This document shows positions 11,059-19,650 of a DNA stretch of 64,000 bases, one piece after another; the stretch's first letter is position 1, and every line of letters starts with the position of its first letter. The notes below the pieces were generated by a model. The model saw nothing but the letters and a program-made list of their open reading frames with translations, had not been told where the DNA came from and ran no database searches. Position numbers and translations under genes: made by a program. This DNA comes from CAYVQF01 sp964454015 (lineage in GTDB: Bacteria > Myxococcota_A > Bradymonadia > UBA4248): the NCBI GenBank assembly GCA_964454015.1, contig CAYVQF010000031.1, positions 1 through 64,000 of the forward strand, given 5' to 3'.

Positions 11059-11496
11059 CTAGAGGTGAGGACGGGTTCGGGCCAGGGCCTCGAGTTGGGG
11101 TCTATAGGGCTCGAGCTGGTAGCCAAAGCGCGCGGGCACGGTGATGAGCTCTTCCGTCGCGCGGGTGCCCGCTTGACTCAAGGCCCAGGTGATGGCCGAG
11201 CGGTTGCCCGAAGCGCAATAGGCCAGGATGGGGCCAGTGGCGGTGGCGATGGCCTCGCCTTGGTCGCGGACGTTGCGCATGGTGATGGCCCCACCGACCA
11301 CGGGGTTTTCAACATAGGTGACGCCATGGGCCACACAGGCGGCCCGCATGGCCTCGCCTTGCATCGCCGCCGGCACCTCCGCGTCGGGGCGGTTGTTGAT
11401 GAGTACGGTGAAGCCGGCCGCGCGCATGTGCGGGATGTCCTCGGGGGTGAGCTGAGGGCTGACGGCGTAGCTTGGGGTCAAGTGGCGGAATTCCAT
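11059..11496 (-). CDS. DUF442/TIGR01244 sulfurtransferase-phosphatase domain protein
   Basis: A 145-residue single-domain protein of the DUF442 (TIGR01244) family, a dual-specificity-phosphatase-like fold. The active-site loop is CASGNR (Cys94 to Arg99). In bacteria this domain is tied to sulfide/persulfide metabolism, either free-standing or fused to an MBL dioxygenase as in Blh. The Cys probably carries a persulfide (sulfurtransferase role) rather than acting on phosphotyrosine; that is family knowledge plus context. It lies 10 bases downstream of the second YeeE gene. Confidence 0.85.
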   Translation of the reverse strand: MEFRHLTPSYAVSPQLTPEDIPHMRAAGFTVLINNRPDAEVPAAMQGEAMRAACVAHGVTYVENPVVGGAITMRNVRDQGEAIATATGPILAYCASGNRSAITWALSQAGTRATEELITVPARFGYQLEPYRPQLEALARTRPHL

Positions 11497-11506
11497 GGCG
11501 AGCTCC

Positions 11507-11941
11507 TCACTGCGGCGCGCGCGCCGCCAAGGCTTTGCGGATGGGCGGGGCGATCACGATGCCCACGATCATAGACAGGAGGAAGAGGGCGCCGCCGGTG
11601 CCGCCCCAGGTCACGGAGGCCATGGCCGGCCCTGGGCACAAGCCGGCGAGTCCCCAGCCGGCGCCAAAGAGGACCGAGCCCACGGCGAGGTTGGGGTCGA
11701 TGCGTGTGGCCGGCTTGGAGGGAAGGGGGGTGCCCAGGAGCGAGACCGGACGCGCCTTGGTCATTGACCAGGCGACGGCCATGGGGATGATGGCGCCCGT
11801 GAGGACAAAGGCGAGGGTGGGATCCCAGTCGCCAAAGAAATCGAGCCAACCGATGACCTTCTGGGTGTTGGTCATGCCCGAGAGATAGAGGCCCGTGCCA
11901 AAGAGTCCACCGGCCAAGAATGCGAAGAGATGGCGTTTCAT
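11507..11941 (-). CDS. YeeE/YedE-family half-size sulfur transporter (second)
   Basis: A 144-residue membrane protein with four hydrophobic segments. It has the YeeE/YedE pattern with a conserved Cys in AGLCPGPAM (Cys102). Half-size proteins of this family work as pairs to pass thiosulfate or related sulfur species. The start ATG shares one base with the stop of the first half (TAATG), so translation is probably coupled and stoichiometric. The same frame stays open upstream, but that part is a shadow of the first half. Confidence 0.87.
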   Translation of the reverse strand: MKRHLFAFLAGGLFGTGLYLSGMTNTQKVIGWLDFFGDWDPTLAFVLTGAIIPMAVAWSMTKARPVSLLGTPLPSKPATRIDPNLAVGSVLFGAGWGLAGLCPGPAMASVTWGGTGGALFLLSMIVGIVIAPPIRKALAARAPQ

Positions 11942-12372
11942 TACATCACCCCCAGTCCGTGCTTGAAGAGCTGCACGGCGATGCCGCCAGCGACGAGGTA
12001 AATGATCGTGGCCACGATACTGCGCATGGAGAAGCGCGAGATGCCACAGACCCCGTGACCCGAGGTGCAGCCGTTGGCCAGGCGGGTGCCGATGCCGACC
12101 AAGAGCCCCGCCGCGGCGACGGCAAAGAGGTTCGAGATGAGATGCGTCGACGGCGAGCCGGAGGTGAACGCCACGATGAGTCCGGGTACGGCCACCAAGC
12201 CCACCAAGAAGGCGACCCGCTCCCATCGGTTGTCCCAACCCGAGCGATCCACGAGGCCGCCCAGGAGGCCACTGGCGCCCATGATGCGGCCGTTGACCAA
12301 GAGAAAGAGCACCGCTGCCATGCCAATCATGAGGCCACCACCGAGGCCCCAGAGCCAATCCGTTTCAATCAT
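11941..12372 (-). CDS. YeeE/YedE-family half-size sulfur transporter (first)
   Basis: A 143-residue membrane protein with about four helices. It carries the family hallmark NGCTSGHGVCGISRFS (Cys102 and Cys109), the cysteine motif that lines the conduction path in YeeE-type thiosulfate carriers. Overlaps the second half by one base. It follows the MBL gene by 90 bases. Confidence 0.88.
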   Translation of the reverse strand: MIETDWLWGLGGGLMIGMAAVLFLLVNGRIMGASGLLGGLVDRSGWDNRWERVAFLVGLVAVPGLIVAFTSGSPSTHLISNLFAVAAAGLLVGIGTRLANGCTSGHGVCGISRFSMRSIVATIIYLVAGGIAVQLFKHGLGVM

Positions 12373-12462
12373 GGTCGTCGTCCATCCATCCTATAGGGGG
12401 GCCAACGGCGCAGGTGCACCCTAGACCCGTGAGAAGTTAGAGCGTTTGGCCCACTGCCCCGG

Positions 12463-13326
12463 CTAAATGCCGTTGATCGGGATCTTGAGGAAGGTCTTGC
12501 CCGTTTCGTCGGGCTCGGGCATCTGTCCAGCGCGCATGTTGACCTGCAGCGAGGGGATGATGAGCCGCGGCATGGCCAGGGTGGCGTCGCGGGCCTCGCG
12601 CATGGAGACGAAGTCCTCCCGGCTCTTGCCGGCGCCGACGTGGATGTTCATGGCCTTTTGCTCGCCGACGGTGGACTCCCAAGCGTAGTCGTCGCGGCCG
12701 GGGGCCTTGTAGTCATGGCCGACGAAAATGCGGGTGTCGTCAGGTAGGGCGAGGATTTTCTGCACGCTGTCGAACATGGTGTCCGCCGAGCCACCGGGAA
12801 AGTCGCAGCGCGCCGTGCCGTAGTCGGGCATGAAGAGGGTGTCGCCGACGAAGGCCGCGTTGCCGATGACGTAGGTCATGCAAGCGGGCGTGTGCCCAGG
12901 GGTGTGCAGGGCGCGCCCTTGAAGTTCACCGATGGCGAAGGTGTCGCCTTCGACGAAGAGCTTGTCGAACTGGGAGCCATCGCGCTGAAAACGGGTGCCT
13001 TCGTTGAAGATCTTGCCGAAGGTCTCCTGGACCACGGTGATCCTATCGCCAATGCCGATCTTGCCCCCAAGGCGTTCCTGAATATAAGGCGCCGCGCTCA
13101 GGTGGTCCGCGTGGACATGGGTCTCGAGGATCCAGGCGACCTCGAGCTTTTCGGCTTTGACCCAGTCGATGACGGCGTCGGCCGAGCGGGTGTCCGTGCG
13201 GCCCGAGGCGTAGTCGAAATCCAAGACGCTGTCGATGATGGCGCATTGGCGGCTGTTGGGATCGCGCACGACGTAGGTGATGGTGTTGGTGTCTTCGTCG
13301 AAAAAGGGCTGGATGATACCGTTCAT
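12463..13326 (-). CDS. MBL-fold persulfide dioxygenase-like protein
   Basis: A 287-residue metallo-beta-lactamase-fold enzyme. The metal-binding motif THVHADH gives H70, H72, D74 and H75. Later ligands are in HTPGHTPACMTYV, FVGDTLFMPD and FVGHDYK. The overall pattern, including GTARCDFPGG, matches the ETHE1/Blh persulfide dioxygenase group that oxidises glutathione persulfide to sulfite with one Fe(II). First gene of the leftward sulfur operon. The start at 13326 is chosen because GAGGA lies seven bases upstream; an in-frame ATG at 13341 would add MREEA. Confidence 0.88.
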   Translation of the reverse strand: MNGIIQPFFDEDTNTITYVVRDPNSRQCAIIDSVLDFDYASGRTDTRSADAVIDWVKAEKLEVAWILETHVHADHLSAAPYIQERLGGKIGIGDRITVVQETFGKIFNEGTRFQRDGSQFDKLFVEGDTFAIGELQGRALHTPGHTPACMTYVIGNAAFVGDTLFMPDYGTARCDFPGGSADTMFDSVQKILALPDDTRIFVGHDYKAPGRDDYAWESTVGEQKAMNIHVGAGKSREDFVSMREARDATLAMPRLIIPSLQVNMRAGQMPEPDETGKTFLKIPINGI

Positions 13327-13793
13327 GGCTTCCTCACGCATGGCTATCTCGAGACCTGCGGCCTCGGTAAAGGGTCTCTTTTTTACATAAAGAATTTAGA
13401 ATAAACAAATCAAATCGGTGGGCGCCGTCGCGTGGCGTCGGAGCGCTTTCTCTCTCCATACGTTCGCGAGTCGGCGATGGATCGCGTCGAGGCGGCGCAA
13501 GTCTGGCTCACCCCTTCGAGCGGCTTCGGGCCAGGTTGGGGCCGACCTGTTTGCGGCTTTGATCGCGACAGGCGGTCTTGGCCTACGGCAGGGGCCGTCA
13601 GAAATCTGAGGGGGCGCGAGGCCCTGGGGCCACCTATTCCATCGTTGGTGCGTCACGTCGTGTGGGCGAAGCGCTTGCAATGATGGCAAATGAGACGCGC
13701 ACCCTGGGCTTTGGCACCGATCTTGCCCAATGCCGGTGCTCCGTTGGCGCGGTTGATTGGGTCGCGTGTCTCTTCGCACGAATCGGAGGTGTC
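13327..13793. other. 467-base gap with AT-rich promoter region
   Basis: No convincing gene. A conspicuously AT-rich block (about 13378-13418) lies just upstream of the sulfur operon and probably holds its leftward promoter. On the minus strand TTGTTT, 17 bases, then TAAAAA is one candidate. The adjacent stretch repeats GATTTGATTTG. No clear palindromic operator and no ArsR/BigR-type regulator gene are seen nearby. The remainder, 13420-13790, is Arg/Pro-biased in every frame and looks untranslated. Confidence 0.4.
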
Positions 13794-15086
13794 ATGACTA
13801 GACAAAGCTGGTGGTTGGGGTGCTTGGTGGCGGTGTTGGCGCTGAGCGCTTGTACGGAAGATGGCGATGGGCCTGCGGACTTTGCCCACGAGACCATTCG
13901 CTCGACCTTGGCGCGCGACCTCTCTCCGGAGGTGGATCCAGTAGATCTGGCGGCCTTGGCGCGGGGCAACTTGGCGTTGAGCCTGGACCTCTATCAGCAG
14001 ACGGCCGAGGCGGGCAAGAACAGCACCGTGTCGGCTTACAGCGTGCAGCAGGCCTTTGCGCTGGTGCTGCCTGGGGCCAAGGGGGAGACGGCGGCGCAGA
14101 TCGCCCAGACTTTGTATTTTGGCGACGACACGGCGGTCTTCCACGCCGGGATGAACGCCATCGATCTGGCGTTGGCGTCGCGGAACATGCCCGCTGCTGG
14201 CGAATATGCGGCGGTGGAGCTGCATGTGGCGAACGCTTTCTGGGGGCAGCGCGACTACCCGTGGCTGACGGATTATCTGGATGTCATCGCGACGAACTAT
14301 GGGGCTGGGATCGAGGCGGTGGATTTTCATGCTGCGCCCGAGGCGGCGCGACAGCACATCAACCGCTGGGTCGAGATTCAGACCCGGGACCGCATCAAGG
14401 ACCTCTTGCCCGAAGGTAGCGTCGGTGGCGATACGGCGGCGGTGTTGACCAACGCCCTCTATCTCAAGGCGCCATGGAACAAGCCCTTTTCGAAGGGGGC
14501 CACCCAGCCGGGCACCTTTACCCGAAACGACGCTTCGACCGTGGAGGTGCCCTTCATGAGCACCCTGGAGGGGGTGGGCTACGCCGAGGGCGCGGGCTGG
14601 CAGGCCATGGAGAAGGACCTGCGGGGTGGCAAGCTGAGCATGCTCTTCATCCTCCCTGGCGCGGGAGACTTCGAGGCCTTCGACGCGAGCTTGGACGTGG
14701 ACGTCCTCGAAGGCATCGTGGCGGCCATCGCCCCGCGTGGGGTCAACATGCGGCTGCCGAAGTTCAACTTCGACGCTTCTTTCCGTCTGGGCGCGGCGCT
14801 GCAGGCGTTGGGGATGGTGGCGCCCTTTGGCGCCGGGGCGGACTTCACCGGGATGATTCTCTCGCCGTCGCTGCTCATCGACGAGGTCTACCACAAGACC
14901 TTCGTGGCCATCGATGAGGACGGGGTCGAGGCGGCGGCGGCGACGGGCATCGTCATGCGCGAGACCTCGGCGGTGCCGCCCGATGTCGATTTCGTGGCCA
15001 ACCGCCCCTTCTTTTTTGCCATCCGCGACAAAGATACGGGCGTCTTTCTCTTCTTTGGCCGGGTGATGGATCCCAGCGCCGAGTGA
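13794..15086 (+). CDS. serpin lipoprotein 1
   Basis: A 430-residue serpin-family protease inhibitor. GGAGG precedes the ATG. A signal peptide ends in a lipobox (LALSAC, Cys20), so the inhibitor should be lipid-anchored on the cell surface or in the periplasm. Core serpin features are present: LTNALYLKAPWNKPF, the YHKTFVAIDEDG lead-in, the hinge GVEAAAAT (from residue 377) and the closing RPFFFAIRD..TGVFLFFGRVMDP. An intact Ala-rich hinge suggests a true inhibitor. Counting from the hinge puts P1 at Thr391 (Arg389 is P3), so the target is not a plain trypsin-type protease. Tandem paralogue of the next gene, 42 bases away. Confidence 0.92.
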   Translation: MTRQSWWLGCLVAVLALSACTEDGDGPADFAHETIRSTLARDLSPEVDPVDLAALARGNLALSLDLYQQTAEAGKNSTVSAYSVQQAFALVLPGAKGETAAQIAQTLYFGDDTAVFHAGMNAIDLALASRNMPAAGEYAAVELHVANAFWGQRDYPWLTDYLDVIATNYGAGIEAVDFHAAPEAARQHINRWVEIQTRDRIKDLLPEGSVGGDTAAVLTNALYLKAPWNKPFSKGATQPGTFTRNDASTVEVPFMSTLEGVGYAEGAGWQAMEKDLRGGKLSMLFILPGAGDFEAFDASLDVDVLEGIVAAIAPRGVNMRLPKFNFDASFRLGAALQALGMVAPFGAGADFTGMILSPSLLIDEVYHKTFVAIDEDGVEAAAATGIVMRETSAVPPDVDFVANRPFFFAIRDKDTGVFLFFGRVMDPSAE

Positions 15087-15128
15087 GGCAAACAACGCCG
15101 GGCTTGGGCCCGGACCGAGGAGGTAACC

Positions 15129-16427
15129 ATGCAGAGCTTGTCAATGATGTGGCGTGGTGTCGTGCTCTTTACCCTGGTGTTCGCGTCTGTCGCGGCTTGT
15201 GCTGAGGAGACGTCGCCCCCCGAGTCGACGGATCCCCCGATGGTGCGGTCCGAACTGACCCGCAACCTCACGCCGGCCGCGGTGCCGGCGGATGTGGCCG
15301 CCGTGGCACGCGACGGCTATGCGGTGGATCTCGATCTCTATCGGGTCCTGGGCACGACGGAGGACAACTTCCTCGTCTCGTCGTTGAGCATTCGCTTGGC
15401 CTTTGCCCTGGCCTACGCCGGTGCCGTGGGCGATACGGCGACGGAGATGGCCCAGGTGCTGCGCTTTGGCGCTGACCCGACGGCCTTTCACAGCGCCATG
15501 AACGCCCTCGATTTGGCCCTCGCCGCGCGCAACCTGCCGGCGGCTGGCGAGCAAGGGGCCGTCGAGCTGATGATGGTCAACACCTTCTGGGGCCAGGAGG
15601 GGAGAGCCTGGCTCCCGGCCTACCTCGATGTCATCGCCGTGAACTACGGCGCCGGCATTGCCCCCATCGATTTCAAGGTCGACCCCGACGCGGCGCGGCA
15701 GCGCATCAACACCCAAGTCGCCCAGGAGACCCGGCAGCGCATCCAGAACTTGCTGCCCGAAGGTTCCATCACCACCGACACCGAGGCGGTGCTGACCAAC
15801 ACGCTGTTCTTGAAGGCGCCCTGGAAGGAGCTCTTCGATCCCGAGGGCACGGGGCCAGCGCCCTTCGTTCGCCTCGACGGCAGCACGGTCACGGCGGACT
15901 TCATGAACGCCCTTCACTTCGTCGGCTACGCCGAAGGCCCGGGCTGGCAAGCCATGGCCAAGCCCCTGCGCGGTGGCCAGCTCCAGATGGTCTTCCTCAT
16001 GCCCACGGAAGATTTCCTCGCCTTTGCCGCGGCCCTCACGGCCGAGCAGATCGCGAGCGTTCTCGGCGCCTTGACCACGCGTGAGGTGATGCTGTCCGTG
16101 CCCAAGTTCACCTTCGAGACCAGCTTCAGCCTCAAGAGCGCCTTGGAAGCCCTGGGCATGACCGTGCCCTTCTCCGACTTGGCCGATTTCAGCGCCATGC
16201 TCGTGGCGCCGCCGCTCTTCATCTCCAACGCCTTCCACAAGACCTTCATCGCCGTGGACGAAGGCGGCGTCGAGGCCGCTGCGGCGACGGCCGTGGTCAT
16301 GGACGGGCGTGGCATCCCCGAGCCCGAAGCGGTTTTCGTGGCGGAGCGGCCGTTCTTCTTCATGATCCACGACAGCGAGAGCGGCGCGGTCCTCTTCTTT
16401 GGCCAGGTGATCGATCCCACGGCCTGA
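15129..16427 (+). CDS. serpin lipoprotein 2
   Basis: A 432-residue serpin paralogous to the preceding gene (shared blocks LPAAGE, FWGQ, YLDVIAVNYGAGI, LLPEGS, LKAPWK). AGGAGGTAA precedes the ATG. Signal peptide with lipobox SVAAC. The hinge GVEAAAAT starts at residue 380, and by the standard count P1 is Arg394 with Gly395 at P1', pointing to trypsin-like targets. The serpin tail RPFFFMIHD..SGAVLFFGQVIDP is intact. Probably co-transcribed with serpin 1 and diverged in target specificity. Confidence 0.92.
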   Translation: MQSLSMMWRGVVLFTLVFASVAACAEETSPPESTDPPMVRSELTRNLTPAAVPADVAAVARDGYAVDLDLYRVLGTTEDNFLVSSLSIRLAFALAYAGAVGDTATEMAQVLRFGADPTAFHSAMNALDLALAARNLPAAGEQGAVELMMVNTFWGQEGRAWLPAYLDVIAVNYGAGIAPIDFKVDPDAARQRINTQVAQETRQRIQNLLPEGSITTDTEAVLTNTLFLKAPWKELFDPEGTGPAPFVRLDGSTVTADFMNALHFVGYAEGPGWQAMAKPLRGGQLQMVFLMPTEDFLAFAAALTAEQIASVLGALTTREVMLSVPKFTFETSFSLKSALEALGMTVPFSDLADFSAMLVAPPLFISNAFHKTFIAVDEGGVEAAAATAVVMDGRGIPEPEAVFVAERPFFFMIHDSESGAVLFFGQVIDPTA

Positions 16428-16437
16428 GCGACCCATG

Positions 16438-16457
16438 TGCCACCCCAGAATGTGGCA
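16438..16457 (+). terminator. hairpin after serpin 2
   Basis: TGCCAC and GTGGCA form a six-base stem with an eight-base loop, 10 bases past the serpin 2 stop. No T run follows, so a terminator role is tentative. Confidence 0.3.
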
Positions 16458-16585
16458 GCGGGCGACGCTTCATTGGGCGCCCCCCCCTCTGCGGCCCACG
16501 CCGAGGGCCCGGCCCTGAGCCCGTAGTTCGCCCCCTCGGCTGGGCTATACAGGGGAGGGGATTGGGCGACGAGGGGGGCGGTGGC

Positions 16586-17860
16586 TCAGCGCCAGGTGGG
16601 CACCAAGGCGCCGTCGACGACCGCACAGCTTACCGGGCTGTCGTCGGTGATCGAAAAAACAGTGCCGAGCGAGTAAGCCTCGCCGAAGTCTACGGCAGAG
16701 GTGGCGATGAGGCGTTTCTGGCGCTGCCCGTCGTCGCTGTCACTGTAGACCAGGCTGAGGGCGTCGAAGTCGCTCGGCACCTCGATGCGCAGGCGGTAGC
16801 GTTGGGCATCGATCTGGTGCACCTCTACGGTCGGCGTGAAGGGCGCTTTCCCGTGAGCGGTGTGGACTTGGCCGTCGAGCATGATGCCCCACTGATAGAG
16901 GCCCGTGGCTTTGGGGGGGAAGCAGTCGGCGTAGAGCATGGCGTCTTTGGGCGCTAGCCACAACTCGAGGTGGTCGTCGTGGAGCCACTTGGCAGCGCCT
17001 CGGCTGATGTGGTCGTCGCTGATCTCGGCCAGGAGGGTGCGCGGGCCGACGCGGAGCACGCTGAGGGTGGCGTCATCGGCGGCGCCCGGGCTGCCGTGGG
17101 TGACGAAGCCGCTGTTGCCGCTGCTGTCGACGTGAGCGGCGCAGCGGCCCAAGGCGACTTGGCGCCAGTCTGCGCCGCCGGGGAGGGCAGGGAGCTGGGG
17201 GATGAGGCTGTGGCGGAAGCTGTGGATCGGGCCATCGGCAGGCTGTCCGCCTTCCAGGCACGGGGGCAGGTTGCGACTGCCGAAGCCAGCGAAGCTCTCC
17301 CAGGACCAGGCGAGGTCCGTGCTGGCGTCGGGGTTCCACGTGGTGTAGGCGCTGGTGCTGAAGGCGACGACGCGCAGCGGCGCGAGCTCCCACTCGGTGA
17401 CATTGACCCAGCGGTGGGCCGAGCCGCCGACCTGGGTGTGCCGCAGGCGGTTGGGGCTGACCTCGAGAAAGTCTTCGCCGATGCCCGAGGCGCCATAGCC
17501 GTCGTTGCACAGCTCCAGGATGCGGGTCGCCTGCGGCGGATCGCTGTGGGTGACGCGCCAATAGACGTTGGTGTAGCACTCGGCCTGATCTGGGTGATCC
17601 TCGTCCCAGAGGGGGCGCGCGTAGCCGCCGTCGGCTTGGCCGTGGAGGCCCACCTCGACCACTTGGAGGGCGTGGCCCTGGGGGTCACGGCCGGCGTCAT
17701 GGATGCGTTGGATTTGGCAAGGTTGCTGCTGCTGGCACAACAGATCGACGAGAGGGGCGCTGCTCTCGGGGGGCACGGCGACGGCGGTGGGGGTGAAGCA
17801 CGCGCTGAGGCAGAGGCCAAGGGCGGTGAAAAGGATGGCTGTGGGGAGGGCACGGGGCAT
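16586..17860 (-). CDS. lipoprotein with possible CBM9-like C-terminus
   Basis: A 424-residue lipoprotein. The start at 17860 follows GGAG and gives a signal peptide ending LSAC. The N-terminal half has several paired cysteines (LLCQQQQPCQI, ECYTN, LCNDGYG) and resembles a lamin-tail/LTD-like beta domain only loosely. The C-terminal part (about 270-420: DATLSVLRVG, LLAEISDDH, WLHDDHLELWLAP, RLRIEVP) resembles CBM9-like/DOMON-type beta-sandwiches, where the DDHLELWL edge is typical. Function unknown. The same frame is open far upstream of the start, but that part is antisense to trkA. Confidence 0.7.
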   Translation of the reverse strand: MPRALPTAILFTALGLCLSACFTPTAVAVPPESSAPLVDLLCQQQQPCQIQRIHDAGRDPQGHALQVVEVGLHGQADGGYARPLWDEDHPDQAECYTNVYWRVTHSDPPQATRILELCNDGYGASGIGEDFLEVSPNRLRHTQVGGSAHRWVNVTEWELAPLRVVAFSTSAYTTWNPDASTDLAWSWESFAGFGSRNLPPCLEGGQPADGPIHSFRHSLIPQLPALPGGADWRQVALGRCAAHVDSSGNSGFVTHGSPGAADDATLSVLRVGPRTLLAEISDDHISRGAAKWLHDDHLELWLAPKDAMLYADCFPPKATGLYQWGIMLDGQVHTAHGKAPFTPTVEVHQIDAQRYRLRIEVPSDFDALSLVYSDSDDGQRQKRLIATSAVDFGEAYSLGTVFSITDDSPVSCAVVDGALVPTWR

Positions 17861-18217
17861 GGTCCGTCTCCGCATAGGGCAAGGGTTGGGTAGGCAACAG
17901 GGGCCAGCAAAAGCTCTCGCGCAACGTGCAAGGTATCGCCACTGCGGCGGGGCTTTGCAAGGGGGGGGGCGCGGAGAGCCAGCGCTTGGGGGGCAGAGGG
18001 CGACAAAAGGATTGACAGCAGATGCGGAATCGCTAGGATCGCGCCGCGTGAGGACGCCGCGCGTGCGGTGTCCCGTGACTGGCTTCGTCATAAGGACCAG
18101 CGCTTTTACCTGAGTTGGGGGGCGCGACCTGGCCCAGGGGCCGGCCCATTCTGTTGCCATTTCTGTGGTGATCGCCCGTGGCGGTTGCGCTCGGGCCTTC
18201 GAGAGGGATGCCAGGTC
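17861..18217. other. 357-base gap with trkA promoter
   Basis: Divergent intergenic space between the lipoprotein gene and trkA. It contains the strong promoter at 18012-18039 and a G-run near 17960. No gene is supported: the rightward frame through here is a Cys/Arg/Pro-rich extension without a start signal. Confidence 0.4.
18012..18039 (+). promoter_or_regulatory. sigma-70-type promoter for trkA-trkH
   Basis: TTGACA (18012-18017), 16-base spacer, TAGGAT (18034-18039). This is the best promoter match in the window. It lies about 180 bases upstream of the trkA start, leaving a long leader. Confidence 0.6.
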
Positions 18218-19624
18218 GTGTATATCATCATCGTAGGTGGCGGCGGGGTGGGCTATGAGCTGGCGCGCAACCTCTCCGACAAAGATCAAGATGTGGTGGT
18301 CATCGAGAGGAACCCCGAGGTGGCGCGGCGTTTCAGCGAATCCCTCGATGTGATGGTCATCGAGGACAACGGCGCCAAAGCGGTGGTGTTGGAGCGGGCT
18401 CGGATCAAGCAGGCCAAGATGGTCATCGCCGTGACCGAGGTGGACGAGGTGAACATCATCGTCGCCATGCTGGCCAAGCGCTACGGGGTGCCTTACACGG
18501 TGGCGCGGGTGCGGGACGACGACTATTTCGCCAGCGTGATGCTGACGCGGGAAGAGATGGGGGTGGATCTGGTCATCAACCCCGAGAAGGCTGCGGCGCA
18601 AGAGATCTCCCAGATCCTGCACTTTCCCGAGGCGAGCGAGATCGAGTATTTCCACCGCGGCCAAGTGATGATGCTCGGTATCAAGTTGGATGCCGAGACG
18701 GAGATCACGGGCAAACCCTTGCACAAGGTGCCCTTCCCCGCGGGCTGCATCGTGGTGGGGATCACGCGCCCAGACGAGAGCTTCCTCATCCCTGGTGGCG
18801 ACGACGTCATCCATCCCGGGGACAAGATCTACCTGGTGGGCAGCGCGCAGGTGCTCAAGGAGGCCAGCGGCCTCTTGTACCCCGAGCAAGGGCGGCTGCG
18901 GCGCGTGGTCATCCAGGGGGGCACCATGATCGGCCTGCTCTTGGCCCAGCGTCTGGAGGGAAGTTCAAGGAATTTCAACGTTTCCCTCACGGACACGTGC
19001 GCTGGCCGCTGCGAGGAGCTCAGCGCCAAGCTCTCGCGCACCCTGGTCTTGAAGGGAGACGCCACGGATCTGGCCTTTTTCTACGAAGAGGAGATGAACA
19101 AGGCCGACGCCATGGTCGCCATCACGGGTGACGATCGCACCAACATTTTGCTGGCCGTATTGGCGCGGCATTTGGGCATCAAGAAGATCATCGCTGAGGT
19201 CATGGACCCGCAGTACGTGGTGATTTATCACGCCTTGGGGATCCACTCGGTGATCAACCCGCGTTTGGTCGCGGCTTCGCAGATTCTGCGCTACACCCGG
19301 GCCGAAGACATCGTCTCCTTGTCGATATTGAAAGACGAGAAGGCCGAGGTGATGGAGCTGGTCTTGCACGCTGGCGCCAAGGTGCTGGGGAAGAAGATCG
19401 CCAAGGCGCACTTCCCCAAGGGGATGCTCATCGGATCCATCGTTCGCAACAATGAGGTGCTGGTGCCGCGCGGCGACACGGTGCTCATGGAGGACGACCA
19501 CCTCATCATCTTTTGTTTGCCCGAAATCGGTGGCCAACTGGGACGTTTCTTCGCCCAGAATGGCAACGGTGACAAGACCGGCCACGCGAAGTTCTCCTGG
19601 TTGCGCCTGCCGCGTTCCTCCTGA
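18218..19624 (+). CDS. trkA: Trk potassium uptake NAD-binding subunit TrkA
   Basis: A 468-residue cytoplasmic regulatory subunit of Trk K+ uptake. Two RCK-N/RCK-C halves are visible: the first Rossmann domain opens IIIVGGGGVGYELA with an acidic strand end (VVVIERN), the second repeats at about residue 230 (VVIQGGTMIGLLLAQ). Each half is followed by a TrkA-C domain (GIKLDAETEITGKPL; LHAGAKVLGKKI). Length matches the usual 458 or so. The GTG at 18218 is chosen as start because homology begins immediately after it. 26 bases precede trkH. Confidence 0.93.
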   Translation: MYIIIVGGGGVGYELARNLSDKDQDVVVIERNPEVARRFSESLDVMVIEDNGAKAVVLERARIKQAKMVIAVTEVDEVNIIVAMLAKRYGVPYTVARVRDDDYFASVMLTREEMGVDLVINPEKAAAQEISQILHFPEASEIEYFHRGQVMMLGIKLDAETEITGKPLHKVPFPAGCIVVGITRPDESFLIPGGDDVIHPGDKIYLVGSAQVLKEASGLLYPEQGRLRRVVIQGGTMIGLLLAQRLEGSSRNFNVSLTDTCAGRCEELSAKLSRTLVLKGDATDLAFFYEEEMNKADAMVAITGDDRTNILLAVLARHLGIKKIIAEVMDPQYVVIYHALGIHSVINPRLVAASQILRYTRAEDIVSLSILKDEKAEVMELVLHAGAKVLGKKIAKAHFPKGMLIGSIVRNNEVLVPRGDTVLMEDDHLIIFCLPEIGGQLGRFFAQNGNGDKTGHAKFSWLRLPRSS

Positions 19625-19650
19625 GCTTTGCCGTCAACCCCGCGCGCCCC

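Noticed and set aside
13396..13779. Leftward 127-codon frame upstream of serpin 1
   Set aside because: Arg/Pro-rich, no ribosome site, no recognisable domain; treated as noncoding.
17876..18889. Upstream extension of the lipoprotein frame at 16586-17860, antisense to trkA
   Set aside because: No stop interrupts it, but the signal peptide and ribosome site place the start at 17860, and the extension is His/Asp/Leu-rich shadow sequence.
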